Shown here: positions 1 to 8,182 of the stretch, one piece after another | Numbering within the stretch: position 1 is the first letter of the stretch | Layout: every line of letters begins with the position of its first letter | Assembly (NCBI RefSeq): GCF_005116645.1 | Contig: NZ_SWCM01000012.1 | Span: 1-64,000 of the forward strand | Direction of reading: 5' to 3' | Source: Desulfopila sp. IMCC35006 | GTDB taxonomy: Bacteria > Desulfobacterota > Desulfobulbia > Desulfobulbales > Desulfocapsaceae | DNA: 64,000 bases | Notes under the pieces: generated by a model | Database searches by the model: none | The model's input: only the letters and a program-made list of their open reading frames with translations | What the model was told of the DNA's origin: nothing | Made by a program: the position numbers and the translations under genes

Positions 1-32
1 GCCCCCTTAAAAGATTTTTCTTTTAAGGGGGC
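1..32 (-). terminator. Hairpin at the end of the nif operon
   Basis: A perfect inverted repeat with 13-bp arms (1-13 and 20-32; GCCCCCTTAAAAG and its complement) encloses a 6-nt loop. It lies about 80 bp beyond the last minus-strand gene of the nif operon, so it is the natural terminator. The AT-rich half of the stem would also work for transcripts from the other side. Whether a T-run follows on the minus strand cannot be seen because the window ends here. Confidence 0.7.
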
Positions 33-110
33 GACCGAAAATTTTTATCTCTTTGTCAAGAAAAAACGACCCAAGATGTTAATATTTATCAAAAATTTGC
101 ATGCAATTTT

Positions 111-329
111 CTAACCGGATATTACTGAGCCATAATAGGTGTTGATCGCTTCTTTCTCCTTTTGCTCCGTTATGCGAATAAAATTATCGCCAAGAAAAAG
201 AACGGCATTTTCATACTCTTTCCCTTCGTTTACCTGGAGTTTGACCTCTTTTCTGATTTTCCTCGAGAGGGTTCCATGAACGGGCATGGAGGCATATTCA
301 AAAATCTTTTCCAATGTTTGTTTGTCCAT
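111..329 (-). CDS. Small hypothetical protein, last gene of the nif operon
   Basis: A 72-aa, charged, soluble-looking protein with no membrane segment and no cysteine. It starts MDKQTLEKIFEYASMPVHGT. It follows the HEPN gene by 16 bp in the same direction and is preceded by a good ribosome site (AAGGAG in the minus sense), so it is probably translated as part of the nif transcript. I do not recognise a family; it is not NifT, whose short sequence is quite different. Position suggests an accessory role under nitrogen-fixing conditions, but no function can be read from the sequence. Confidence 0.55.
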   Translation of the reverse strand: MDKQTLEKIFEYASMPVHGTLSRKIRKEVKLQVNEGKEYENAVLFLGDNFIRITEQKEKEAINTYYGSVISG

Positions 330-345
330 CGTGTTGTCTCCTTGG

Positions 346-768
346 TTATTGTCTTAAAGTTGTTGGCTCATCATAGAGATAGGGTTGGAGGGCTGCCCGG
401 ACATCTTCACCAATCGCCAGCATTTTAACGACATCCTCTTCGCTGGGGATATGGATGGTGAAGTTGTCGAGTGAGCAGATCTCCTGAAAGGTGTCCATGT
501 ACATGAGTTTTTCGGCCAGCTCCGGGATGTCGCCGAGATGGAGCTGCAGGGCCCTGAGAAGATCGGCCATGGTGTGGTTTTCCGCCAGGTCGCCGTTTTT
601 CATTAAAAAGGCCATGATCAGTTTCTCGATGGCCATGCATGTCACGTTGTAAAGGGTGTCGGTTGAAAATCCTCTCTTCTTTTTCTCGTGTGCCGCAGTG
701 GCGGTATGGAGAAACTGCTCACCGTCCCGGCGGTAGTCGCGCCAGTTGTCTATCTGGATAATATTCAT
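346..768 (-). CDS. HEPN-domain protein in the nif operon
   Basis: A 140-aa all-helical protein with the layout of HEPN domains: a long first helix ending in a Lys/Arg-rich turn (AHEKKKRG), a helix beginning YNVTCMAIEKLIMAFL, then ENHTMADLLRAL, which resembles the usual 'HTL..LL' segment. The toxin-type R-x4-6-H catalytic motif is not evident, so an RNase role should not be assumed. Its start overlaps the stop of the upstream GNAT gene by 4 nt, so the two are translationally coupled. No nucleotidyltransferase partner is adjacent, unlike MNT/HEPN toxin pairs. Its nif-operon position suggests a binding or scaffold role, but that is inference. Confidence 0.6.
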   Translation of the reverse strand: MNIIQIDNWRDYRRDGEQFLHTATAAHEKKKRGFSTDTLYNVTCMAIEKLIMAFLMKNGDLAENHTMADLLRALQLHLGDIPELAEKLMYMDTFQEICSLDNFTIHIPSEEDVVKMLAIGEDVRAALQPYLYDEPTTLRQ

Positions 769-1220
769 GTATTGTTCCTTTCACGGTGAAATTTACGCAG
801 GCAGATGAGTTGGGTCTGCTGCCAGCCCGCGTGCTGATAAAATCCGCGGGCCGGCGCATTGCTGCGGTCAGCGAGAAGCTGCATGCGTCGGGCTCCTTTT
901 GTTGCCCCCCACTCTCCGAGTGTCTGCAACAGCCGGGCTCCGATGCCAAGGTTTTGCCGATCCGGCCTGACCACCACATCCTCAATCAACAGGGAGGGTC
1001 CTCCTTCGGCGGTGGAGATGACCAGCTGGGCCGTACCCATAGCCATGACTGTTTTGTCCTCTTTCGCCACCATGATGATTGCATCTGGCGAGCCAAGGAG
1101 GAGTTCCAGGCCTTTCCGCTGTTTTTCGGCATCAAAGGCAAAATCCTCTTCGATGCCGAAAAGTTGGCGCAAGAGCAGCAACATTTCGCTGATATCCTGG
1201 TGTTGAGCTGGTTGGATCAT
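765..1220 (-). CDS. GNAT-family N-acetyltransferase
   Basis: A 151-aa protein with the GNAT fold. The acetyl-CoA-binding motif A is visible as IEDVVVRPDRQNLGIGARLLQTLGEWG (R-x-x-x-G-I/L-G-A/S type loop), followed by the beta-5 segment RRMQLLADRSNAPARGFYQHAGWQQT, where the final 'FY...GW' is typical. The acceptor is unknown. It sits between the 2Fe-2S ferredoxin and HEPN genes in the nif operon and overlaps the latter by 4 nt. It could be a small-molecule or protein acetyltransferase expressed only under diazotrophy; no substrate can be inferred. Confidence 0.8.
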   Translation of the reverse strand: MIQPAQHQDISEMLLLLRQLFGIEEDFAFDAEKQRKGLELLLGSPDAIIMVAKEDKTVMAMGTAQLVISTAEGGPSLLIEDVVVRPDRQNLGIGARLLQTLGEWGATKGARRMQLLADRSNAPARGFYQHAGWQQTQLICLRKFHRERNNT

Positions 1221-1241
1221 TGAAAATTGTCGACTCTTGTC

Positions 1242-1544
1242 CTATTTGATCAGATAATCTCCAGGCGGCACCCCATCTTCGAGTCCGTCCAGCACCGCAT
1301 CGATCGCTTCCTCACTGTCGATGCCTTTAAACCACAGGTTGTCCGGTTGGATAACCATGATCGGCCCGGATTCGCACTGTTTGAGGCAACCGGTGGCGAC
1401 AACCTGCATATCCAGGCCGCGATCGAGTATTTCCTCTTCGAGGTACTGCAGAAAACCATCCGTCTGTTTATGGCAAATCCCCTTGGGGTCGCCTTTTGAT
1501 CGAAAACTTTGGCACAGAAGAACCTGCCTCTCCGGTAAAGCCAT
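1242..1544 (-). CDS. Thioredoxin-like [2Fe-2S] ferredoxin
   Basis: A 100-aa protein with the cysteine pattern of thioredoxin-fold 2Fe-2S ferredoxins: C11, C24, C53 and C57 (C-x12-C ... C-x3-C within ATGCLKQCESGP). Proteins of this type are common in nif clusters, where they are thought to serve electron transfer or cofactor assembly. It follows the NifB-like gene after about 135 bp and precedes the GNAT gene by 21 bp. Length matches the family. Substrate and redox partner are not determined by the sequence. Confidence 0.85.
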   Translation of the reverse strand: MALPERQVLLCQSFRSKGDPKGICHKQTDGFLQYLEEEILDRGLDMQVVATGCLKQCESGPIMVIQPDNLWFKGIDSEEAIDAVLDGLEDGVPPGDYLIK

Positions 1545-1679
1545 GTTGCACTCCTTTATTGTTGGTAATAAAATAAAATACTGACCCCGGTAACCGGGAC
1601 ATAATCTGATGCAAGGTATGGTAACTGCTTGCCTCTGGCTTCCAAACGGTGCATGGGCGCCAGCTTCGGCTATGGTCTG

Positions 1680-2840
1680 CTATTTTTTCTTCTTTTTTTT
1701 GCCACCACCGTAGAGCACATCGACAGTGCCTTCGATGTTTTCTTCGGTGATAAGGACTTTAATGCCCGCTTCACCAAGTATTCGACGCGGTGTCTCGCCA
1801 GCACTTGCCGCAAGCACCATAAAGCAGTCGGGGAGCACATTGGCAAGTTCGGTCCATCTGGCGCTGCCCTTGCCAGGTTCTGGTGCATTGCGCACTTCAA
1901 GCAGGCAGGCGAGACCGTCGTCTCTGGGGCCGTAAATAATGAACTTTCTTGCCTGACCCAGATGAAGATCAACTTCAATGCCGTTCGAGCTGGCCACCGC
2001 CACATTGGGTCGTTTTTTGGTGGGTTGAGAAAGCTCGGCGATTGTTGCTGCAGGTGAGCCGCAGCCACTGGTCATCGCTTGACTGAGGATCGGTTCAGTG
2101 ACATTGAGGAATTGTCCCGCTTTTTGAACCGCGTTGGCAATAATCTCAGGAGATGGAATGTCCAGATCGACTTCCGCATTTGCCTCAGGAACATAAGGAA
2201 CAAGAGAAATAGTGTCGGCGCCCAGCTCCATCATCTCGCTGCTGATTTTGGCAACGTGGTCGGTGTTGTAGCCAGGGAAGAGGGTCGTATGCACGCCGAC
2301 CGTCAAATTGTGAAATTTTAAGGCGGGTACACCGTTCCGCTGCTCCTTGATGAGGAGCCTGGCTGCTTCAGAAATTTTGAGGGTTTTCTGGGCAGGCCGT
2401 ATCCAGGCATAGAGCTTTTCCACTATTTCACTGCGAACCCCGTTTACTTCCATGGCCACATAATTGACTCCAGCCTTGGCCAAATCGCTTGCCAGCCGAT
2501 CGCTCCCTATTCCAAGGGTGGTCAGGCCAATCCGGATATGTGGATAACGTTTACGGACTTCGGTGACAACATGAAGAGTGATGTCTGGCGTTGCGAGTGG
2601 GTCGCCCGGTCCTGAAATTGCCACAGTCGACACACTTTCTCCCCTTTCCTTCATGACGTGGTCTAGCCAGTCCAGTGCCTCAGGGACCATGAGGCACTGA
2701 CTGTGGGTAGCGGTCGGTGGTGAGAAGCGGGTTCGCGCGACAATCTGTGGCGCAACCGGCAGATAAACGACTGCGTCGTTTGTGTTCGTTGGATTTGAAC
2801 AGCAACACTCGTTAGGGTCTGCAATGGATAGTACGCTCAT
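1680..2840 (-). CDS. NifB homologue lacking radical-SAM cysteines, with C-terminal NifX-like domain
   Basis: A 386-aa protein aligned by eye with NifB. It keeps AISGPGDPLATPD (NifB: 'AGPGDPFANPE'), EVNGVRSEIVEKLYAWIR ('VNAVDPEIGAKIYAWVR'), VPYVPEA and a C-terminal dinitrogenase-cofactor (NifX-like) domain at about 278-376. The segment that should read LPVAPKCNIQCNYC reads LPVAPQIVARTRF (residues 27-39), so all three SAM-cluster cysteines are gone, and the later C-x2-C ligand pair is reduced to one Cys (C260). An N-terminal CCC (12-14) is present. The ATG at 2840 has an AGGTGG ribosome site; longer starts (up to 2999) would run through two hairpins and encode nothing NifB-like. The protein ends in six lysines. 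It is probably a non-catalytic cofactor-binding relative of NifB, not a substitute for it. Confidence 0.85.
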   Translation of the reverse strand: MSVLSIADPNECCCSNPTNTNDAVVYLPVAPQIVARTRFSPPTATHSQCLMVPEALDWLDHVMKERGESVSTVAISGPGDPLATPDITLHVVTEVRKRYPHIRIGLTTLGIGSDRLASDLAKAGVNYVAMEVNGVRSEIVEKLYAWIRPAQKTLKISEAARLLIKEQRNGVPALKFHNLTVGVHTTLFPGYNTDHVAKISSEMMELGADTISLVPYVPEANAEVDLDIPSPEIIANAVQKAGQFLNVTEPILSQAMTSGCGSPAATIAELSQPTKKRPNVAVASSNGIEVDLHLGQARKFIIYGPRDDGLACLLEVRNAPEPGKGSARWTELANVLPDCFMVLAASAGETPRRILGEAGIKVLITEENIEGTVDVLYGGGKKKKKK

Positions 2841-2868
2841 CTTTTCCACCTGGAAGCATTGGTAAAAG

Positions 2869-2899
2869 GCAGCAGCCGGCCAGGATTGGCCGCTGCTGC
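2869..2899 (-). terminator. GC-rich hairpin between nifK and the NifB-like gene
   Basis: The arms GCAGCAGC-c-GGCCA and TGGCC-GCTGCTGC pair almost perfectly (13 bp with one bulged base) around a 4-nt loop. In the minus sense the stem is followed by CCTTTTACC. The T-tract is short, so this looks more like a partial terminator or attenuator than a full stop. It lies about 30 bp upstream of the preferred start of the NifB-like gene. Confidence 0.5.
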
Positions 2900-2974
2900 G
2901 AAAAGAACTCATCCCGCCCAACAGCGTTGCGGGACTCTGTTTCGTCCTCGCTTGACGGGGATAAGCTCCTTCAC

Positions 2975-3013
2975 GAAATAAGTCTCCTGTAAAAAGCACA
3001 GGAGACTTATTTC
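2975..3013 (-). promoter_or_regulatory. Perfect 16-bp hairpin immediately after nifK
   Basis: Arms at 2975-2990 and 2998-3013 are perfectly complementary (GAAATAAGTCTCCTGT and its reverse complement) with a 7-nt loop. The hairpin begins 8 nt after the nifK stop. Such 3' stem-loops can protect upstream mRNA from exonucleases or mark a processing site; here it would favour high nifHDK levels relative to the downstream genes. It is AT-rich at the base and has no T-run. Confidence 0.6.
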
Positions 3014-3020
3014 TAAGTCG

Positions 3021-4394
3021 CTAAAGAACCAGCTCAAATTTCTCTTCAGGGTCGTCACGGTCTTTGCGATCCAGCAAGACCCCGAGGATTTTTTCAAGCA
3101 GCCGTAATCCACCTTTGTAGCCAACCGTCGGAAAGTGCTGATGTCCCTGGCGGTCAAGGATGGGGAAGCCCCAGCGAACAAATGGTAAATCTTCATCGCG
3201 GGCGATGTATTTGCAGTAGGTATTGCCGATAATCAGGTCCACCGGCTCATTTTTAATCCACTGGTGCAAAAGAAACATATCGCCTTTGGCCTTTACATTG
3301 ACTTTATGGCCCATGTCTGCCGTGATTTCCTTGATCCGTGCCTCAAACTTCTTGCCCGGGGTTCCGGTGATGATATGGACAGGACACATGTCGATTGCGA
3401 CCAGGAACTCGGTCATCGCTATGACCTGATCCGGGTCACCAACCAGGGCAACCTTTTTGCCATAGAGGTACTGATGCATGTCGGAAATCATATCCACCAG
3501 GGTTCCTCGCTCCGCGGCAATCTCGTCGGGTACCGAGGTGCCGGCAATGGTTCTCAGGGCATCGATAAAACGATCGGTGGCCTGGAGACCAAAAGGCATA
3601 TCGAGTATCGCGCAGGGCACCTTGCACTGTGTATCGAGCAGTCTTGCTGCATCCGCCGAACACCACTCGCCGAGGGCGAGGGTACCGATACTGCTCCCGC
3701 TGTTTTTTATATCGTCGATGGATGCGCCGCCATCCGGAAACATCTTGTACTCACCGGTGAGAGGTCCATTGAGCACCCCTGAGGTATCGGGGAAGAGATT
3801 TGTTTTGGCTCCCACCAGGGTGGCAAGTCTCTTGATTTCCTCCATGTCGCATGGCTCAACCCAGCCCGGAATGATATTGATCTTGCCGTTCTTCTTCGTT
3901 GACGGTTCCGCCAGGGCAGCCATGGCCTTGACCATATTGGAAAAGCCAGTGACATGGGAGCCGACATAACTGGGGGTATTGGCACCGAGAACAGTCTTGC
4001 CCTCCGGGACTTTTTTCTCTTTTTTCGCTTTGTCGAAAATCTGCGGCAGGTCGTCCCCGATTGTCTCGGACAGGCAAGTGGTATGAACGGCGATAACATC
4101 CGGTTCGTAGACCGTGAAAATATTATCTATTGCCTGCAAAAGGTTGGCCTGCCCGCCAAAGACCGAGGCTCCCTCGGTAAAGGAACTGGTTGCCGCGGAA
4201 ATCGGTTCTTTATAGTGCCTGGTCAGTGTGGACCTGTGATAGGCACAACAACCCTGGGAACCATGACTGTGGGGCAGACACCCTTTAATTCCCAGGGCGG
4301 CATACATGGCGCCGATTGGTTGGCATGTTTTGGCCGGGTTTATCATCAGAGCTTTTCGCTCTGTTATTTCTTTTGGTGTATGTCTCAGTAGCAT
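3021..4394 (-). CDS. nifK: Nitrogenase MoFe protein beta subunit
   Basis: A 457-aa NifK. P-cluster cysteines are at C24 (INPAKTCQPIGAMYAALGI), C49 (HGSQGCCAYHR) and C107 (HTTCLSETIGDD). The segment TPSYVGSHVTGFSNM and the C-terminal VRWGFPILDRQGHQHFPTVGYKGGLRLLEKI are typical. The short N-terminus, lacking the extension seen in Azotobacter, matches the Clostridium/Desulfovibrio group. The protein forms the alpha2-beta2 dinitrogenase with NifD, which reduces N2 to ammonia. It starts 21 bp after nifD with AGGAAGG as ribosome site. Expression should follow the sigma-54 promoter of nifH. Confidence 0.97.
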   Translation of the reverse strand: MLLRHTPKEITERKALMINPAKTCQPIGAMYAALGIKGCLPHSHGSQGCCAYHRSTLTRHYKEPISAATSSFTEGASVFGGQANLLQAIDNIFTVYEPDVIAVHTTCLSETIGDDLPQIFDKAKKEKKVPEGKTVLGANTPSYVGSHVTGFSNMVKAMAALAEPSTKKNGKINIIPGWVEPCDMEEIKRLATLVGAKTNLFPDTSGVLNGPLTGEYKMFPDGGASIDDIKNSGSSIGTLALGEWCSADAARLLDTQCKVPCAILDMPFGLQATDRFIDALRTIAGTSVPDEIAAERGTLVDMISDMHQYLYGKKVALVGDPDQVIAMTEFLVAIDMCPVHIITGTPGKKFEARIKEITADMGHKVNVKAKGDMFLLHQWIKNEPVDLIIGNTYCKYIARDEDLPFVRWGFPILDRQGHQHFPTVGYKGGLRLLEKILGVLLDRKDRDDPEEKFELVL

Positions 4395-4415
4395 TGTCTT
4401 ACCTTCCTGAAAAAT

Positions 4416-6053
4416 TTATTCCCAACAGTACGTTGCGGAAAGTTCCGGTTTCTCCTGCCAAGGTGCCTTCATGTAGCTCCAGATCCTGCTGTTGACCAGC
4501 CGGTCGATTTCACTGTAGAAGTTGACCGCTCCCTTGAAGCCGGCGTATGGTCCGCCTGAATCGTAGCTGTGCAGCTGTTTCATCGGTACACCCAGCTTTT
4601 GGATGGAATATTTCTCTTTAATTCCAGCGCAGAAGAGATCCGGTTTCATCAATTCTACCAATTTTTCGGCCTCGTATTGATTGAGGTCGTCGACGATGAT
4701 GGTGTTGGGTGCCATGTCGGGGTTAAGTCCTTCGTATGCCTTGAATTCAAGCCCGTCTTTCTCAAGTGCTGCTATCTCTTCCGGAGTTTTTCTCGGTTTG
4801 TACAGTACCGGATCTGCCTCGACATGAATTTCCTCGATGTTTCTGCTGTCGGCATCCACTTTCAGGGAAGGAATAACATGTCGTCCCTCGTAGTCGTCCC
4901 GGTGGCCGAACTCGTAGCCGGCAGAGATCGTTTTCATGCCCATCTCATTGAACAGCTCCTGGTAGTGATGCGCCCGGGAGCCGCCCACAAAGATCATGGC
5001 GGTTTTTCCTTTCGTTCTGGGGAGGACTGCCTGCAATGCCACCTCAACGGCTGGCATTTCTTCAGCAATAACTGCTTCAACCCTGTCGATCAGTTCCTGG
5101 TCGTCAAAATATTGGGCGATTTTCCTGAGCGACTTCGCGGTTGCCTCCGCGCCGATAAAATTGACCTTGATCCACGGAATGCCGTATTTGGTTTCCAGCA
5201 TGTCGGCTACGTAATTGATTGAGCGGTGGCACATGACCGCACTCAGGTCAGCCTGGTTCGCCGAAGCAAATTTATCGTAGGTCGAATTGCCTGAAAAGGT
5301 CGAGATGTTGGTGATCCCGCACTTATGGAATATCCGGTCGATCTCAAAGCCGTCGCCGCCGATATTGTATTCTCCCAGAAGGTTGATTTTGAACTTTTCC
5401 GTCTTCTCTGTCTCGCTTTTACCCACCACGTGGGTGAAAACCTGGTTGTTGGCGATATGGTGACCGGCTGACTGTGAGACTCCTTTGTACCCTTCACAGC
5501 TGAAGGCGAACACATTGCAGTCGCCGAACTTCTCTTTCATCTTTTTGGAGACAGCGTGGATATCATCGCCAATCAACCCTACCGGGCAGGTGGCAAAGAC
5601 AGCGATAGCCTTTGGGTGGAACAGATCGTAGGCCTCCTGGATTGCCTTCTCCAGCTTTTTTTCCCCGCCGAAGATGATGTCGGAATCCTGCATGTCGGTG
5701 GACATGCAATAGGGGATGTAGTTCTCGTTGCCTTCGTTGATGCCATCTGTCTGGTTCCGCCTGGTGAGCCATGCATAAAAGCTGCAGCCAATCGGTCCAT
5801 GCACCAGGTTGACGATATCGCTTGTCGGTCCCATGATAACACCCTTGCAGCCCGCGTAGGTGCAACCGCGCATGGTGATAATGCCAGGGATGGTTCTGAC
5901 GTTGGCGACTATTTCCGGAGTCGTGTTCTCCAGTGCCTCGTTGATCATTATCTGCTTGGCGCGTTTCCGGGCAACTTTTGGAGGATATTTTTCCAGAAGC
6001 TTTTCCTTGATGTTGTGGGGTGTCCACTGCACCAGTTTTTGTGCTTTTCCCAT
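4416..6053 (-). CDS. nifD: Nitrogenase MoFe protein alpha subunit
   Basis: A 545-aa NifD. P-cluster ligands C64 (MRGCTYAGCKG), C90 (GPIGCSFYAW) and C156 (ATCPVGLIGDD), and FeMo-cofactor ligands C275 (SAVMCHRSINY) and H495 (QLHSYDSGGPYAGF), are all present. The active-site Gln and His are kept in GVSQSAGHHI. An insertion of about 50 residues (roughly 395-445) marks the Clostridium-type (group II/III) lineage. All key ligands favour a molybdenum nitrogenase; VnfD/AnfD-type proteins are less likely because no vnfG/anfG follows. The ribosome site AAGGAG lies just upstream of the ATG. Confidence 0.97.
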   Translation of the reverse strand: MGKAQKLVQWTPHNIKEKLLEKYPPKVARKRAKQIMINEALENTTPEIVANVRTIPGIITMRGCTYAGCKGVIMGPTSDIVNLVHGPIGCSFYAWLTRRNQTDGINEGNENYIPYCMSTDMQDSDIIFGGEKKLEKAIQEAYDLFHPKAIAVFATCPVGLIGDDIHAVSKKMKEKFGDCNVFAFSCEGYKGVSQSAGHHIANNQVFTHVVGKSETEKTEKFKINLLGEYNIGGDGFEIDRIFHKCGITNISTFSGNSTYDKFASANQADLSAVMCHRSINYVADMLETKYGIPWIKVNFIGAEATAKSLRKIAQYFDDQELIDRVEAVIAEEMPAVEVALQAVLPRTKGKTAMIFVGGSRAHHYQELFNEMGMKTISAGYEFGHRDDYEGRHVIPSLKVDADSRNIEEIHVEADPVLYKPRKTPEEIAALEKDGLEFKAYEGLNPDMAPNTIIVDDLNQYEAEKLVELMKPDLFCAGIKEKYSIQKLGVPMKQLHSYDSGGPYAGFKGAVNFYSEIDRLVNSRIWSYMKAPWQEKPELSATYCWE

Positions 6054-6070
6054 GATGTATCTCCTTGGAC

Positions 6071-6445
6071 CTATCCTATTGATTTCTTGCCTTTTTCGCC
6101 CGTTCGTACCCGAACGCTTTCCGCCACCGGCATGACGAATATTTTACCGTCGCCTGGTTTGCCGGTCTGATTGGTGGTGATTATAGCCTCGATCACATCA
6201 TCTACCTGACTGTCGTCGACAACTATAGTGACCATCCTCTTGGGGTACAGATTGCCTTTTTCTCCGAGCAGCGCTGCCGCTTCTTCGTAACCTTGTTCGA
6301 CGCCTTTGATGAGTTTCCGGTTGACAAAGCCAACGCCGCGTCCCTGTGCTTCATGGGCAAAAAATGCGTTTATTCCTGCGGCGGTGAGCGCTGCCTTGGT
6401 TTTATTCATCATGTTCATACGGACAACGGCGATGACCTCTTTCAT
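6071..6445 (-). CDS. nifI2: Nitrogenase-associated PII protein NifI2
   Basis: A 124-aa GlnB-family protein of the NifI2 type, recognised from MKEVIAVVRMNMMNKTKAALTAAGI and the T-loop region GRGVGFVNRKLIKGV, ending PGDGKIFVMPVAESVRVRTGEKG. In archaea and anaerobic bacteria NifI1 and NifI2 form a complex that inhibits dinitrogenase when 2-oxoglutarate is low, giving post-translational ammonium switch-off. Its position between nifH and nifD is diagnostic. Its start overlaps the nifI1 stop by 4 nt, consistent with the need for a hetero-oligomer. Confidence 0.95.
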   Translation of the reverse strand: MKEVIAVVRMNMMNKTKAALTAAGINAFFAHEAQGRGVGFVNRKLIKGVEQGYEEAAALLGEKGNLYPKRMVTIVVDDSQVDDVIEAIITTNQTGKPGDGKIFVMPVAESVRVRTGEKGKKSIG

Positions 6446-6795
6446 GCCGTCACCTCCGCCGCGTCGGCGTCTTCTTTCACTCCGGAACTGATGGTGTATA
6501 CATCCTGAACGTCGGCGACGAAAATTTTACCGTCCCCGAAGGCTCCTTTTATTCCGGACCGTGCAGCATCCATGATGGTATTAATTACGAAATCTTTGTC
6601 TTCGGCCTTTACCACGCTCATCAGCATGGTTTTCGGAATTTCGTCATAGGTTACATCGCCAATTTTTATGCCGCGCTGTTTTCCCCGGCCGCTGACTGAG
6701 TATTTGGTTACTGCCGGAAATCCTGCATCCATCAGGGCAGCGAGTACGTCATCTGCTTTTTCCGGTCGAACAATGGCTCTGATCATGATCATCAT
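6442..6795 (-). CDS. nifI1: Nitrogenase-associated PII protein NifI1
   Basis: A 117-aa GlnB-family protein (MIRAIVRPEKADDVLAALMDAGFPAVTKYSVSGRGKQRGIKIG..., C-terminal GDGKIFVADVQDVYTISSG) with the NifI1 signature. It works with NifI2 to bind NifDK and block access of the Fe protein in response to ATP and 2-oxoglutarate. It follows nifH after about 85 bp; AAGGAG precedes the ATG. The start could be any of the first three Met codons (positions 1, 2 and 4). Confidence 0.95.
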   Translation of the reverse strand: MMIMIRAIVRPEKADDVLAALMDAGFPAVTKYSVSGRGKQRGIKIGDVTYDEIPKTMLMSVVKAEDKDFVINTIMDAARSGIKGAFGDGKIFVADVQDVYTISSGVKEDADAAEVTA

Positions 6796-6882
6796 TTTTT
6801 ATGTCTCCTTAGTGACTTGCACCCTTCAAAGAGGGACTGGAAATCGTTTCGCCTTTAAGCGGGGTTTGTCTTATCGTATTTC

Positions 6883-8182
<1,300 letters not shown>

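Noticed and set aside
345-1220. Toxin-antitoxin pair (GNAT-HEPN)
   Set aside because: GNAT toxins pair with RHH antitoxins and HEPN toxins with nucleotidyltransferases; neither partner is present and the HEPN protein lacks a clear R-x4-6-H motif.
2841-2999. Longer N-terminus for the NifB-like protein
   Set aside because: The extra 53 codons run through two strong hairpins and encode no recognisable NifB sequence. The Met at 2840 is followed directly by the conserved region.
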